64,000 nucleotides of DNA from Natronococcus amylolyticus DSM 10524 (GTDB taxonomy: Archaea; Halobacteriota; Halobacteria; Halobacteriales; Natrialbaceae). A program made the position numbers and the translations under genes. Positions within the stretch are counted from its first letter, which is position 1; the number at the start of each line of letters is the position of its first letter. The stretch is taken from NCBI RefSeq assembly GCF_000337675.1, contig NZ_AOIB01000028.1, forward strand, positions 340,788-404,787, read 5' to 3'. The notes below the pieces were generated by a model. The model made no database searches and was not told where the DNA came from. It saw nothing but the letters and a program-made list of their open reading frames with translations. Shown here piece by piece: positions 43,067 through 52,092 of the stretch.

Positions 43067-43105
43067 ATCACCGAGCGATGAGTCAGGATATAGTACCACC
43101 TCGAA

Positions 43106-43516
43106 TTACTTCTCAATGGAACTATCGTACATCTTCCCGAACACTTGTTCGCCGCGGATCAGTTCATCTACACCTTCCGTAAGTGTGACTTCCCCGAAGA
43201 CGGTCGCCCGATAGTAAGTGTACAACCCGTCCTGTCCTCGTTCGGTGCGTTGTCGCTTCTCGACGAGACTCACATCGAGAAGTTTGTTGAGGTGGTAGTG
43301 AAGCGTACTATCGTCGATCTGCATTGCCTCCTCGAGTTCCTTTGGACTCATCTCTCCACTGTGAACGAGCCGATAGAGAACTTCGTACCGGGTCCGATGA
43401 CCAACGGCAGCATGCATCTCGAGGTACTCATCCAGAGAAAGGATGCTGTCGTTGGGCAACAACTCCTCCGGATCTTCTGGGAAATCCCCATTAGCAGCGC
43501 GAGAATTCGTAGCCAT
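43106..43516 (-). CDS. ArsR-like winged-helix regulator
   Basis: The 136-residue protein has an ArsR-like winged helix at about 25-100: HAAVGHRTRYEVLYRLVHSG, MSPKELEEAMQIDDSTLHYH and LNKLLDVSLVEKRQ with the wing after it. No metal-binding Cys pair is visible. ATG 43516 was chosen; a frame to 43558 would add a 14-residue basic stretch. It is divergent from the gene at 43614, sharing a 97-base control region with a perfect inverted repeat. Confidence 0.82.
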   Translation of the reverse strand: MATNSRAANGDFPEDPEELLPNDSILSLDEYLEMHAAVGHRTRYEVLYRLVHSGEMSPKELEEAMQIDDSTLHYHLNKLLDVSLVEKRQRTERGQDGLYTYYRATVFGEVTLTEGVDELIRGEQVFGKMYDSSIEK

Positions 43517-43583
43517 TGTGCTTCGAAGGACGGGCGGAAGGCTCTTAGTCGTTGTCAAGCCAGTACCTCTCGAAAATACCGTT

Positions 43584-43590
43584 CTTTATA
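43584..43590 (+). promoter_or_regulatory. Putative TATA box of the DUF7509-like gene
   Basis: CTTTATA lies 24-30 bases before the ATG at 43614 and supports that start over the longer frame from 43443. Confidence 0.45.
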
Positions 43591-43591
43591 T

Positions 43592-43609
43592 GTTCTCAGA
43601 GAAGAGAAC
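43592..43609. promoter_or_regulatory. Inverted repeat GTTCTC-N6-GAGAAC, candidate operator
   Basis: GTTCTC (43592-43597) and GAGAAC (43604-43609) are exact inverse complements between the TATA box and the ATG at 43614. A protein bound here would block initiation; the neighbouring winged-helix protein is the obvious candidate. Confidence 0.5.
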
Positions 43610-43613
43610 CACC

Positions 43614-44228
43614 ATGGAAATCACACGAGACAGAATTATCGATCAGTTGGGGGACGTCAAATATGATCGCTTCCTGTTCTATCTGATGGGGCCGTACAAG
43701 TCGTTCAATCTCAGCTATGTGCTGAGTGAAGAGGAGCGCCAAGAGTTCGATATCGACGATCTTCCGGGACCGCTCCGGAGACTCTTTCAGAACAAAGCCG
43801 ATATCGACGAGGCACAGGCACTCTTGCGGCGAATACAGAGGGAGCTTCGAACGACACCCGGAGTAAACGCGTTCCTGGCTCTCGACGTCGATGTGGATAC
43901 GAATGATATAGATGCAGTGACCCAGAGCATCGAGTACACCCGATGTAGCAATGCCACCGCGTTCATCGTTCCCTTTCTTGGGCACAATTTCGGAGTCGGT
44001 GAGGAAGCTGGAAGCATCCTTGCTACTCTCGCAGAAACCCACGGTGACCGGCTTGTCTTCGTTCACGAAGCCAATGTAACAAGTGCTATGATCCGATCGG
44101 CGAAAGTACGGTGGGATCTACGGATCGAAACATACGACACTGAGGCTGAACTCGTCGATACCCTCCGGCGATTCGTGGGTGAGATTATGCAGCGTGAACA
44201 CCGCGGCGGTCTCAATCATCTGCAGTGA
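43614..44228 (+). CDS. DUF7509-like haloarchaeal protein
   Basis: The 204-residue protein has KYDRFLFYLMGPYKSFNLSY (about 14-33), INDPGVNAFL-like TTPGVNAFLALDVDVDT, CSNATAFIVPFLGHNFGVGE and MIRSAKVRWDLRIETYD. From memory this resembles the haloarchaeal DUF7509 family. The alternating hydrophobic strands and the VPFLGHNFGVGEEAG loop suggest an alpha/beta fold similar to nucleoside-deoxyribosyltransferase/TIR-like proteins, but this is inference. It is paired with the divergent winged-helix regulator. The function is unknown. Confidence 0.7.
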   Translation: MEITRDRIIDQLGDVKYDRFLFYLMGPYKSFNLSYVLSEEERQEFDIDDLPGPLRRLFQNKADIDEAQALLRRIQRELRTTPGVNAFLALDVDVDTNDIDAVTQSIEYTRCSNATAFIVPFLGHNFGVGEEAGSILATLAETHGDRLVFVHEANVTSAMIRSAKVRWDLRIETYDTEAELVDTLRRFVGEIMQREHRGGLNHLQ

Positions 44229-44645
44229 GCGTCATATACTCAGGTACTGCAGGGCGCCGAACTTGGGGAGCGACTAGCACAGGTACTTGAGCGAAAATTA
44301 TGAGTCGATGGTTGCCTCGAAACGATGAGTGGTTATGTGATATCCGTGGAATATACCCGCCGGTCAAATCACTGGTTTAAATATGGTATTGTATATTATA
44401 TGCATGTAAATTCTCGAACCGACTCTCGAACTTCTCGAGTCGATACGGCTTGACCACTCGAGACCATAGCGAGTTCGATCCAATCACAATCCACTGCTAT
44501 CCCGTGGAATTGGTCTCCGCCCAGCCATACTGTTCGGTTCTGTCTCACCTTTTAATAGCGGCCAACCAGTAACTTCGGCCTTGTTGCAACTTGATTGCTT
44601 GGAGCATAGAAGCCGCGAGATTTGGGCTTTAGCAACACCAAACAG
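44229..44645. other. Intergenic stretch with small remnants
   Basis: Directly after the stop at 44228 the same frame reads VLQGAELGERLAQVLERKL and stops again near 44302, looking like the tail of a lost gene. A 43-codon frame near 44324 is not convincing. AT-rich sequence at 44385-44410 may be a promoter, but no gene follows it on the plus strand. Confidence 0.25.
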
Positions 44646-45959
44646 TCAGCCAGACAACGAGAGGAGACCAAATAATCCGGCGAGAAGTAAGCTGATAGCG
44701 GCAATTGCTGGATAGGCAGCGGCGACCCCCCAGTTGGTTGCGACTGCGCCAAGTAGCGAAGGACCAATAGCGCTTCCTGCGGCAGACGATGTCTGAACAA
44801 CCCCAAACAGACTCCCACTGTACTGTTGTTCTGCTTCCTCAGAGATAAGTGCATTTTTCACAGGGACACAGGCGTACATCACAGCGCCGATAGCGAAAAA
44901 CCAGAGCGAGAGAACTATCAACAAAATCCAGGACGTAGCTGTACCTGCGACCGTTGGGACGAGCAGCGTTGCCGCTACGAGTATCGCTGTTCCAACTCCA
45001 GCGACGGCCCCTAGCGTTCCTCGATCAAACCGATCTGCGAGATCACCTGCCCACAATGACGAAATACTCCCACCAAGCAACAATGCGAAGAAGCCCAAGT
45101 TCCCCACGGACGTGCCTGCACCTGCTCCGTCTGCGATATATGCCGTAGTAAACGTCTGAATCGCGCGGCTCTGAATTGATACGAGAATCGTGACACACAA
45201 CAGGATAAGGACTCCACTGGTGAGGGGAACATTTATAGTACGTCTAATGAACTGAAACCCTTCTTGGATAGTCTGTGGCCGTCCACCATCACCGAGAGCG
45301 GGTTCAGATCGGTTACCAGTACGTTCCTCTTCGTCATCGAAGACAACAATAAATACAATGGTCACGATTACGCCGAGAACAGCGGCCGCGGCTAAGGCAA
45401 TACGCCAACCGGCTATCACAGCTATTCCCCCGACGACTACTGGTGATGCCATTGTGCCGACCATACCGCCGAATCCGAACACTCCCATTGCCTTTCCTTC
45501 CGTCTCATCAGACTCAACGTCACTAATCAGGGACATCCCTGCAGGGTGGAAAGTACTCCCGCTGACCCCAGAAATGACTTGTGCAAGGATCAGCATCTCA
45601 TAACTGATCGCCACACTTGCAAGTATGATCGCTCCTGACATTCCTGCAAACCCCGCTACCAGAAGTCGCTTTTTGCCGATTCGATCGGCGAGGAGTCCTG
45701 CGGGCAGTTGGAAGATTGAATACATAAGAAAGAATACAGTCAGCAAAAACCCTGCTTGGGCGTAAGAGATACCAAGATCACTAACCAGCAGTGGGATAAT
45801 CGGTGGGATGATCACTGAGAAAAATTCATTTACACCATGCCCGAGACTGACCGAACTGACTGTCCGTGGCTGCTTGACAGCAGTTACGTTCCGAAGCGTT
45901 TTGCGCACAATGGAGTAACTCAATATCCCAGAGTAGCTAAAAATATTCGATAGCATCAA
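44646..45959 (-). CDS. Major facilitator superfamily transporter
   Basis: The 437-residue protein has 12 predicted helices. Motif A-like sequence LADRIGKKRLLVAGF follows helix 2 (about residues 92-106), its second-half copy DLADRFDRGTLGAVAG lies near 303-318, and a hydrophilic central loop (about 210-240) carries EEERTGNRSEPALGDGG. It is probably a proton-coupled exporter or carboxylate transporter; the substrate is unknown. The first 25-30 residues before the first helix are not conserved-looking, and a later start is possible. Confidence 0.82.
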   Translation of the reverse strand: MMLSNIFSYSGILSYSIVRKTLRNVTAVKQPRTVSSVSLGHGVNEFFSVIIPPIIPLLVSDLGISYAQAGFLLTVFFLMYSIFQLPAGLLADRIGKKRLLVAGFAGMSGAIILASVAISYEMLILAQVISGVSGSTFHPAGMSLISDVESDETEGKAMGVFGFGGMVGTMASPVVVGGIAVIAGWRIALAAAAVLGVIVTIVFIVVFDDEEERTGNRSEPALGDGGRPQTIQEGFQFIRRTINVPLTSGVLILLCVTILVSIQSRAIQTFTTAYIADGAGAGTSVGNLGFFALLLGGSISSLWAGDLADRFDRGTLGAVAGVGTAILVAATLLVPTVAGTATSWILLIVLSLWFFAIGAVMYACVPVKNALISEEAEQQYSGSLFGVVQTSSAAGSAIGPSLLGAVATNWGVAAAYPAIAAISLLLAGLFGLLSLSG

Positions 45960-46141
45960 TACTGCCTACTCACGGAAAGATCGAGGATCCAACTGCCAAA
46001 TACATCGCACCAATACTGTCAAAACATTAAAGGCTGCTTGCCTGCTGTGGTTGGTATGGATGTGTTTGGCACTCTTTCCCGCCAAAGAAGCAGAAGAACA
46101 GCCAATATCAATCGATATCCTTCCGAACGGGGCGGAACGCT

Positions 46142-46876
46142 ATGACAGTCTCTACAGTGGATGCTCTTGTCTTCGATGTGTTTGGTACAGTTGTTGACTG
46201 GCGAAGCAGCGTTATACGTGAGGGAAAGCAAATTACTGAATCCACGGACCAGACGGTTGACTGGGCGGCGTTTGCCGATGCTTGGCGCAAGGAGTACCGC
46301 CCCTCGCTGGAGCGAGTTCGACAGGGAGAGATTCCGTGGCAAAATCTCGATGAACTCCACCGAGAGTCACTTGAGGAATTGCTTGACCGCTTCGACGTAG
46401 AAGGCCTGTCCGAGTCCGAGATCGTCCATCTCAATCGTGCCTGGCATCGCCTTGACCCCTGGCCAGACGCAATACCCGGCCTTCACCGACTCAAACCACA
46501 CTATGTGATCGCACCACTCTCAAATGGTCATGTACGACTCCTCACGAATATGGCCAAACGAGCTGGGATTCCGTGGGACCTGATCCTTTCCGCTGAACTC
46601 TCAGGACATTACAAGCCGGATGAAGAAACGTACCTTACCGCGGTAGATCTGTTGGACCTCGAGGTCGATAATGTCATGATGGTCGCGGCACATGAACGCG
46701 ATCTTGATGCAAGCCGTGAGCTGGGGCTACAGACTGCGTATGTTCATCGACCACTTGAGTGGGGACCAGAGAAGGCTGACAGCACAGAGAAACCAGAGAA
46801 GAATGCGTATGACATTGTGGCCGATGATTTCATTGAGCTTGCAGAGTGCCTCGATGCCCCGCCAATTATCCGATGA
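46142..46876 (+). CDS. Haloacid dehalogenase type II (HAD superfamily)
   Basis: The 244-residue HAD protein has motif I VFDVFGTVVDW with nucleophile Asp12, motif II PLSNGHVRL, motif III Lys in SGHYKPDEETY, and motif IV MMVAAHERDLDASRELGLQT. The VAAH.RDL.AS pattern is typical of L-2-haloacid dehalogenases, which hydrolyse 2-haloacids to 2-hydroxyacids; many relatives are general phosphatases. It is a monocistronic gene between an MFS transporter and an aminotransferase. Confidence 0.8.
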   Translation: MTVSTVDALVFDVFGTVVDWRSSVIREGKQITESTDQTVDWAAFADAWRKEYRPSLERVRQGEIPWQNLDELHRESLEELLDRFDVEGLSESEIVHLNRAWHRLDPWPDAIPGLHRLKPHYVIAPLSNGHVRLLTNMAKRAGIPWDLILSAELSGHYKPDEETYLTAVDLLDLEVDNVMMVAAHERDLDASRELGLQTAYVHRPLEWGPEKADSTEKPEKNAYDIVADDFIELAECLDAPPIIR

Positions 46877-47048
46877 AATCGTTTAGCTGAATCAGCAAAA
46901 TGGTTCCATCTCCTTTGAACCCGAATACGGTCACACCGAGCACCGAGTACCAAGGTAGGAGAGCACCGAGAACTGCTCCAATAGCCGCTAGAAAAACTCC
47001 CTTCTTTTGAAGATCGATGTCAAACTCTTCATCTACCTTCTTAACCTG
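46866..47048 (-). pseudogene. Remnant of a membrane-protein gene
   Basis: A minus-strand frame without start codon reads VEQVKKVDEEFDIDLQKKGV, then FLAAIGAVLGALLPWYSVLG and TILLIQLNDFIG before TAA at 46866-46868. The helix AAIGAVLGALLPWYSVLGVT resembles the first membrane helix of haloarchaeal small zinc-ribbon/membrane proteins. It overlaps the end of the HAD gene. I treat it as a truncated leftover. Confidence 0.35.
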
Positions 47049-47057
47049 TTCGACTTG

Positions 47058-48380
47058 TCACTCGTTAATTCCGAATACCGCGGTCATCGCTGCTTCAAGC
47101 GCGTTAACAGCCTCGTCGATTTCCGAACGGGTGACACACAGCGGCGGCGCCACGATAACTTGGGTGTCAGGCCGGCCGCTGCCAAAGAGCGTACCCCGTT
47201 CTTGAGCTTCTGAGCGAACGTCGGCCACGGGGTTGTTTGCGTTGCCATCTACCCACGGGTGGACGAATGGTTCGTTCGTTTTTGGGTCGGCGAAGACGAC
47301 GCTCCATAAGAGCCCGCGCCCGCGTACGGTATCAATAACGTCAAACCGTTCCTCGAGATCACGCAGCCGAGATTCCAGATATGGGGCGACTTGACTCCCC
47401 TGTTCGATGAGGCCGTCCCGGTAGACTTCAATGGCAGCCTCGGCTGCGGCACAAGAAATGGGGTGTCCGGCGAATGTCTGTCCGAGATCGTACGATCCCG
47501 AACGGATCTCCTCTCCAATCCAGGCGTCCGCGATCACACCGGCGAGTGGAGCGTACGCGCTGGTCACGCCCTTAGCAAACGTGATCAGGTCGGGTTGGAC
47601 ATCCTCGGTCTGGATGCCAAACCATTCGCCGCATCGGCCGAAGCCGGTGATCACCTCATCGGAAACCAGCAGTACATCATACTTGTCGCAGATCTCTCGA
47701 AGACGCTCGAAGTACCCCGGTGGCGCAGGATATGCACCACTGGTTCCCCCGATCGGTTCGGTGACGATGGCTGCGACCGAGTCGGGATCCTCGTTCCGGA
47801 GGACGAATTCCACGTGGTTCGCTGCCTGTTCCGCGAGCTCTTCGGGTGTCTCGGCATCGAAGGCGTCTGGAAGCGGTGGGAGGAACTTTCCGACTCCGGT
47901 CGTCGCTGCGCGCCGCTCAAGCGTTTTTCGCGTTCCTGGATCGCCGGTCAGTCCGCCCGCACCGTACGTGCCCCCGTGGTATGACTGCCAGCGGGTGAGT
48001 ACTGTCGGCGCGTCCTGCACCGTTCGTGCGATCTGGATTGCCGTCTCGTTGGCTTCGCTACCAGAGATAGCGAAGTATACGTCAGAGAGTGATCCAGGAG
48101 CGATCTCCGCGAGATCGGTTGCAAGCCGAGATCGAGTATCATTGTGTTTGGCCGAAGAGACGTATGGGATGCGCTCTGCCTGTTTCGTGATGGCCGCCGT
48201 GATCTGCTCATTGCTGTGGCCGGCGTTGCAGCAGTACAATTGCGATAGAAAATCGAGGTACGCAGTGCCTTCGTCGTCGTAAACCGTCGCGTCGTCGCCC
48301 TCGACGATTGTGATCGGTTCGTCGTCGGTGTCGTACCAGTGCTTGATAACGCTCTCATCTTTCAGTCGCTCATTCGCCAT
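47058..48380 (-). CDS. Class III (omega) aminotransferase
   Basis: The 440-residue PLP enzyme has the class III signature DVLLVSDEVITGFGRCGEWF, followed by LITFAKGVTSAYAPLAGVI with the PLP Lys at about residue 267. It also contains AISGSEANETAIQIARTVQD, the cofactor-phosphate region. The family moves amino groups from omega-amino acids, beta-alanine, GABA, polyamines or taurine to pyruvate or oxoglutarate. The amino donor is not assigned. The start ATG at 48380 fits family length. Confidence 0.9.
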   Translation of the reverse strand: MANERLKDESVIKHWYDTDDEPITIVEGDDATVYDDEGTAYLDFLSQLYCCNAGHSNEQITAAITKQAERIPYVSSAKHNDTRSRLATDLAEIAPGSLSDVYFAISGSEANETAIQIARTVQDAPTVLTRWQSYHGGTYGAGGLTGDPGTRKTLERRAATTGVGKFLPPLPDAFDAETPEELAEQAANHVEFVLRNEDPDSVAAIVTEPIGGTSGAYPAPPGYFERLREICDKYDVLLVSDEVITGFGRCGEWFGIQTEDVQPDLITFAKGVTSAYAPLAGVIADAWIGEEIRSGSYDLGQTFAGHPISCAAAEAAIEVYRDGLIEQGSQVAPYLESRLRDLEERFDVIDTVRGRGLLWSVVFADPKTNEPFVHPWVDGNANNPVADVRSEAQERGTLFGSGRPDTQVIVAPPLCVTRSEIDEAVNALEAAMTAVFGINE

Positions 48381-48440
48381 GCTTTTTCATTATGTACTCG
48401 GGTTCTTAGCTTCTCGGTTTAAATACACTAAAAGTAAATG

Positions 48441-48680
48441 GGCACTGTCTAGTTCAGTACCTCTTCGGCTGGCGTCTCTCTATCGAGTGGTTGATGCGGT
48501 CTCTGGCGGTTGTAGTAATGAACAGAAAACTATAGTAACGACTGAAACTGTTTGCACACCGATCACACAGTCGTCGTGCGATCGGATGCGCACTGACTTT
48601 CAGTGGCTACTATATTCAATCCATTCGCGTACGCTTGCCTGATTGCCCACCCACGAATTGTGGAAACGGCTTCACTCGAC
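48441..48680 (-). mobile_element. IS6-type element, left-end remnant
   Basis: GGCACTGTCTAGTTCAG begins at 48441, as in the elements at 22795 and 51017, and the following sequence encodes the mutated last part of the transposase (TCGAGTGGTTGATGCGGTCT). Homology stops near 48680 and the rest of the IS is missing. A short MITE interrupts it at 48530-48615. Confidence 0.65.
48530..48615. mobile_element. Short MITE nested in the IS6 remnant
   Basis: TATAGTAACGACTGAAA at the left end and the inverse complement of TTTCAGTGGCTACTATA at the right end make imperfect terminal repeats (TATAGTA..NACTGAAA) on an 85-base unit that breaks the IS6 homology cleanly: TAATGAAC before, TTCAATCCATTCGCG after. Its middle is GC-rich and partly self-complementary (CACACCGATCACACAG). 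It was inserted after the IS. Confidence 0.55.
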
Positions 48681-48803
48681 CCAGTTTAACCCCGAATCAA
48701 TGTCGTCAAACTCATCACTCAACCAACTCAGTGCTGCAACGGTCACGCTGCCCTCGAGTGCTGTCGTCTGCATCACCCAGTAGTGGCTACGGTTTTGATA
48801 GAA
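48672..48803 (-). pseudogene. Coding remnant beside the IS6 end
   Basis: A start-less minus frame reads RGFYQNRSHYWVMQTTALEG then SVTVAALSWLSDEFDDIDSG and stops at TGA (complement of 48672-48674). The family is not recognised. It begins where IS6 homology ends. Confidence 0.25.
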
Positions 48804-48919
48804 ACCACGACTCTACAATAGCAGTAGGCTACGCTCCCGAATTGAGAGCTACGCGAGAACGACTTCCCGTCATAGCACTAATTTATGGCCGGAAGCACTT
48901 AAAGAAAAGCTGTTGAAAG

Positions 48920-48972
48920 GCTGATCCTGCTTGTTCGAATCGCCGGAGAGGCGTCGCTCATGTAGGATCAGC
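48920..48972. repeat. Two-tier stem-loop
   Basis: GCTGATCCTGCTTG (48920-48933) pairs with CATGTAGGATCAGC (48959-48972) over 12 of 14 positions, enclosing a smaller hairpin CGCC-GGAGA-GGCG (48941-48953). It may be a transposon end, terminator or structured RNA. The rest of 48804-49177 shows no gene that I can support. Confidence 0.3.
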
Positions 48973-49177
48973 TGACCGAGTCCAGGTCCACAAAAGTCCT
49001 ATATCTTAACCAACAAAGACCCCACTTCTACCTCCGAACGTTGGTTAACAGAAGCCCGAGAATAATCACGAAGTCTGGGCATGGCCTATCGCTGGCAGTT
49101 AAGTGCCCCAATTGGTTCAAAGAACGGCTTCCAGATACGGACGAAAACGCTGCAAAGCGATCCAGTTGAACCTCGAG

Positions 49178-49501
49178 CTAGCAGCAAACGACGTCGATCA
49201 GTATGTCGGCTTCGGTCGACCCGAGACAAGTGACAACCACGAGCAGTTCTCCGAACTGCTCGGGAGCAGGGTTCACCACGGCCGGCCACTGTTCGGTCTC
49301 ACGTGCGGTGAGAGCGGCGAGACGCTTGTTCTTGGAGCGCAGTACAACGTCGCTGTCCGGGCCCTGGTGTTCCGGGGTGCCGGTCCACTCCTGTGAGGCG
49401 ATCGCCGACCCAGCCGGTCCGAGGATCTCGAAATTCAACTGCACACCGATCCGGACAGCGAGGTCACCGGTCAGTGCAGCGGTAGCAAAGGGACGAGCCA
49501 T
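49178..49501 (-). pseudogene. Ribokinase-like fragment
   Basis: The frame of 107 codons includes PDSDVVLRSKNKRLAALTAR and ETEQWPAVVNPAPEQFGELL, then STEADILIDVV. The VVNPAP...TEAD pattern is the middle of a PfkB/ribokinase domain (usual form VVLNPAPA...NETEA). The substrate-binding N-terminus and the C-terminal catalytic GAGD motif are absent, and the first 40 residues do not fit. I read this as a decayed internal fragment. Confidence 0.35.
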
Positions 49502-49546
49502 GGTCTCACTAGTAGTTGTACACGTACTGTGTTCCGCAATCCACTG

Positions 49547-49945
49547 TCAATCTGCACCCTCTTCGGTCTCGTGTTCTCCCCAGGAAGCGAGCACACGGTC
49601 GTATTCGTGAAACTCTTCGCCGTCGTGTTCGGTGACTACAGCGTACATATTCGCAGTCGGAACGCTCCACCGGTCGTGAGCGGCGTCGAATGCATCGCGG
49701 ACGAACGACCGCTGCTGATCGAATGAACGCCCCGTACGGATGTCCGCATTGACCATAACCGCGTCATCGCCGGGCTCGAGTCGACCTAACGAAAACGAGG
49801 CATCCTCGAGCGTACGGACCGTAACCGCGACGTGACCCGTCCCGGTCTTCATACGTTCGGCGTAAAGTTCGGTAATCTCAGTGGTGAACGATCGTTTCTC
49901 CGCCGCATCCAGTGACACCGTCGTTTCGAATTGAAGATGTGGCAT
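49547..49945 (-). CDS. Tautomerase superfamily protein
   Basis: The 132-residue protein starts Met-Pro (MPHLQFETTVSL), so after Met removal Pro1 can act as the catalytic base as in tautomerases. The size matches the double-length (cis-CaaD/MSAD-like) group of about 130-150 residues, and the second half has beta strands around ADIRTGRSFDQQRSFV. The reaction may be keto-enol tautomerisation or malonate-semialdehyde-type decarboxylation. It lies alone beside a decayed gene region. Confidence 0.65.
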   Translation of the reverse strand: MPHLQFETTVSLDAAEKRSFTTEITELYAERMKTGTGHVAVTVRTLEDASFSLGRLEPGDDAVMVNADIRTGRSFDQQRSFVRDAFDAAHDRWSVPTANMYAVVTEHDGEEFHEYDRVLASWGEHETEEGAD

Positions 49946-50049
49946 AGTATATCCTCTCTCAGCATTCGAAATATATCCTCGGTGTGGTCGATACTGTGGT
50001 CCCGTTTGGTAATTGGCAGGTGGTTGAATGGTTTGACCAATACTCGAAG

Positions 50050-50290
50050 ACCTGTTCAGCGAGTGCTACGCCACGAATCTGATCTTGAGAGAACGAGCGG
50101 ACGGCGATTGCGTCAGGGTGTTCGTCGCCTGCCTCCATCAGACTATTGTTCGCTTCGAGAAACACAAGTGATTCTCGTGGAATTAGCCGTTGAGCGGTCT
50201 CATGGCGTGGTCTGGAACTAGGTGTACCGGCTGGCTAACAGTGTTTCAGACCCGCGACGGCTGCACCGTCGCGGGTCGCCAACCATCCAA
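50050..50290 (+). mobile_element. IS6-type transposase internal remnant
   Basis: The plus strand encodes a decayed transposase N-terminal part: LRETQVILVELAVERSHGVV, then after a TAG VYRLANSVSDP. At nucleotide level GAGAACGAGCGGACGGCGAT and later blocks match the complement of the element at 51017-51759. Both IS ends are missing. It has the opposite orientation to the other copies. Confidence 0.6.
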
Positions 50291-50354
50291 ATCCGTCTGT
50301 CAGCAAAAGAGGGCCCAATACTTCGGGAGTCCGAACAGCCGCCAGCTCTCTACC

Positions 50355-50819
50355 TCAATCGTCGGCTGCGGTCTCGAGTTCGAACTGCTCGTTTTCGGCA
50401 ACACTATTCAGAACGATACTGGTGTTCGACTGCTTGATATCGGGATCAGTTACGAGCGCCTTGATCTGATCGTTCATATCATCGGTGTCTTTGAACTTGC
50501 CGATCGCGATGATGTCATAGTCGCCAGTGACTTCGTAGACAGACATCATCTGGTCGTGGTCCTGCAGCGTTTCCGTAATTTCACCGAGTGCATTGCCTTC
50601 GACTTGGAGCTGCATCACAGCCGTCACGTCGTATCCGGCAGCATCGTAGTTGACAATTGGTGTGTATCCTTGGATGACGCCTTCCTCCTCGAGGTCGGAG
50701 AGGTGATTTGAGACCGTCGTCACAGACACATCGAGATCCTCAGCCAGACTCCGTAGGCTGGCGCGTCCGTCGCCGAGTAGCTCATTGACCAACTCCGTAT
50801 CCAGATTTTCGTAGGTCAT
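50355..50819 (-). CDS. Lrp/AsnC family transcriptional regulator
   Basis: The 154-residue regulator has a winged HTH at about 5-55 ([40 protein letters not shown]) and a RAM domain (about 65-140, [20 protein letters not shown]). It is full-length. No target is evident; the neighbours are IS remnants, so it may be an orphan. The C-terminal ten residues are acidic. Confidence 0.88.
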   Translation of the reverse strand: MTYENLDTELVNELLGDGRASLRSLAEDLDVSVTTVSNHLSDLEEEGVIQGYTPIVNYDAAGYDVTAVMQLQVEGNALGEITETLQDHDQMMSVYEVTGDYDIIAIGKFKDTDDMNDQIKALVTDPDIKQSNTSIVLNSVAENEQFELETAADD

Positions 50820-51016
50820 TGAATAATACAGCGCCTACTTGATATTAGAACTTTACGAATGTCCATTGTCCCCGTCATAAAAATCCGTCTGTGGCCAGAA
50901 ACAATGGAACTTGGTCATGAGGATTACAAGCAAACGATCTCGGTCTATAGTGGTTGCATAGCAATGATTGTCCTTTGGAACCGTCTCTTCTTTTTTACCC
51001 ACAGAGTTGGTATAGT

Positions 51017-51759
51017 GGCACTGTCTAGTTCAGCACCTTCTCAGCTGGCATTTTTCCATCAAGCGATTGATGTGGTCTTTGATGGTTGTAGTAGTGTACG
51101 AACCGTTCAATACACTCGCGTGCGCTCGCTCGACTGCCCACCCAAGAGTTATGAAAACGGTTGACTCGCATTTTGAAGGTATGAAACCACTTTTCGACGA
51201 GGTTTCGGTCGGTATAGTTCACCCGACCGTTTAATCCTAATCGAGTAAGGGCAGTCCGATAGCCAAATTGATCGACGAGAAAATCGGCCTCGGAGAGATC
51301 GTGTTTCTCACGGAGTCCATGCAGAAATGCAGCTGCCGGATCAGTGCCATGCCGACTAAACAACGCGACATCGAGAATCAATTTTGTGTCGGTGTTTATT
51401 GCAGCGTACAACCAAGACCAGTCGCCGTTAATATTGACAGCGGTGTCGTCAACAGCGATCCGCGACGCCGACGCCATCGGCGGGTCGTGTTCGCTGTCAG
51501 CCAGCCTATATACCAGTTCCATACCGTCCCGTGAGAGCTTGCAACGCCTAATTCCGCGAGGGTCGTTGTTGTCTCTCGAAGTGAACAACCTGTCTGATGA
51601 AGGCGGACGGCGAACATCCTGACGCAATCGCCGTCCGCTCGTTCTCCCAAGATTCTTCTAAGTCCGCGTCGTAGCTCTCGCTGAGCAGGTCTGCGAGCCT
51701 CCTAACCAATTCACTCAACGACCTGCCTATTTCTCAAACTGGGTCAACTAGCCAGTACC
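51017..51759 (-). mobile_element. IS6-type insertion sequence, full length, inactive
   Basis: GGCACTGTCTAGTTCAG at 51017 and CTAGCCAGTACC ending at 51759 are the termini (743 bp). The right terminus has diverged from CAGTGCC. The transposase inside is frame-shifted. It is the closest in length to the copy at 22795. No clear target duplication was found. Confidence 0.75.
51025..51714 (-). pseudogene. IS6-family transposase with frameshift
   Basis: The C-terminal 170 residues are intact (RIAVDDTAVNINGDWSWLYA through FVHYYNHQRPHQSLDGKMPA), including the Asp residues and the final Glu region of the DDE site. The N-terminal part (MFAVRLHQTGCSLRETTTTL, SSHGTVWNW) lies in a different frame, and the shift falls near 51505-51520 between VWNW and VYRLADS. 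The longest single frame, 51025-51627, is therefore a composite with a wrong N-terminus. Confidence 0.75.
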
Positions 51760-52092
51760 CTCAAATCTGTTATCTACAATCTTCGGCGAACGGGATAAAT
51801 TCGTAGAATTAGCCACAGTATGAGGGATTCTCCTCATTGATGCCATGAGTTAAAAAAGCCAAGCTCATCTAGCAACCCTGTGATAGAATTACGCTAATAC
51901 ATTTGTAATCCACGTCTCGAAAATCGTCCCGTACACTGAACGACCCGACTCAAAACCAGGCGTTATAGTGTGACGTTCGGTACTGATTTGGCTACTATCG
52001 GTCTCAAATCAAGACAGTATCGGCCGCCATTTCGCATGGTGGAAAGCCACTGTATAATCCACTGGACACGAGGAAAGTGGACAAATGTCGCC
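51760..52092. other. Intergenic stretch, nothing identified
   Basis: This is AT-rich sequence between the IS and the 3' end of the IclR gene. I see no complete ORF, RNA gene or strong repeat in it. Confidence 0.4.

Noticed and set aside
47431..48282. 283-residue Ser-rich frame on the plus strand
   Set aside because: It is antisense to the class III aminotransferase, whose PLP motifs are intact.
48930..48945. GTTCGAATC resembling a tRNA T-loop
   Set aside because: The flanking bases do not form a T-stem and no anticodon or acceptor arm is found within 80 bases; no tRNA was seen in the window.
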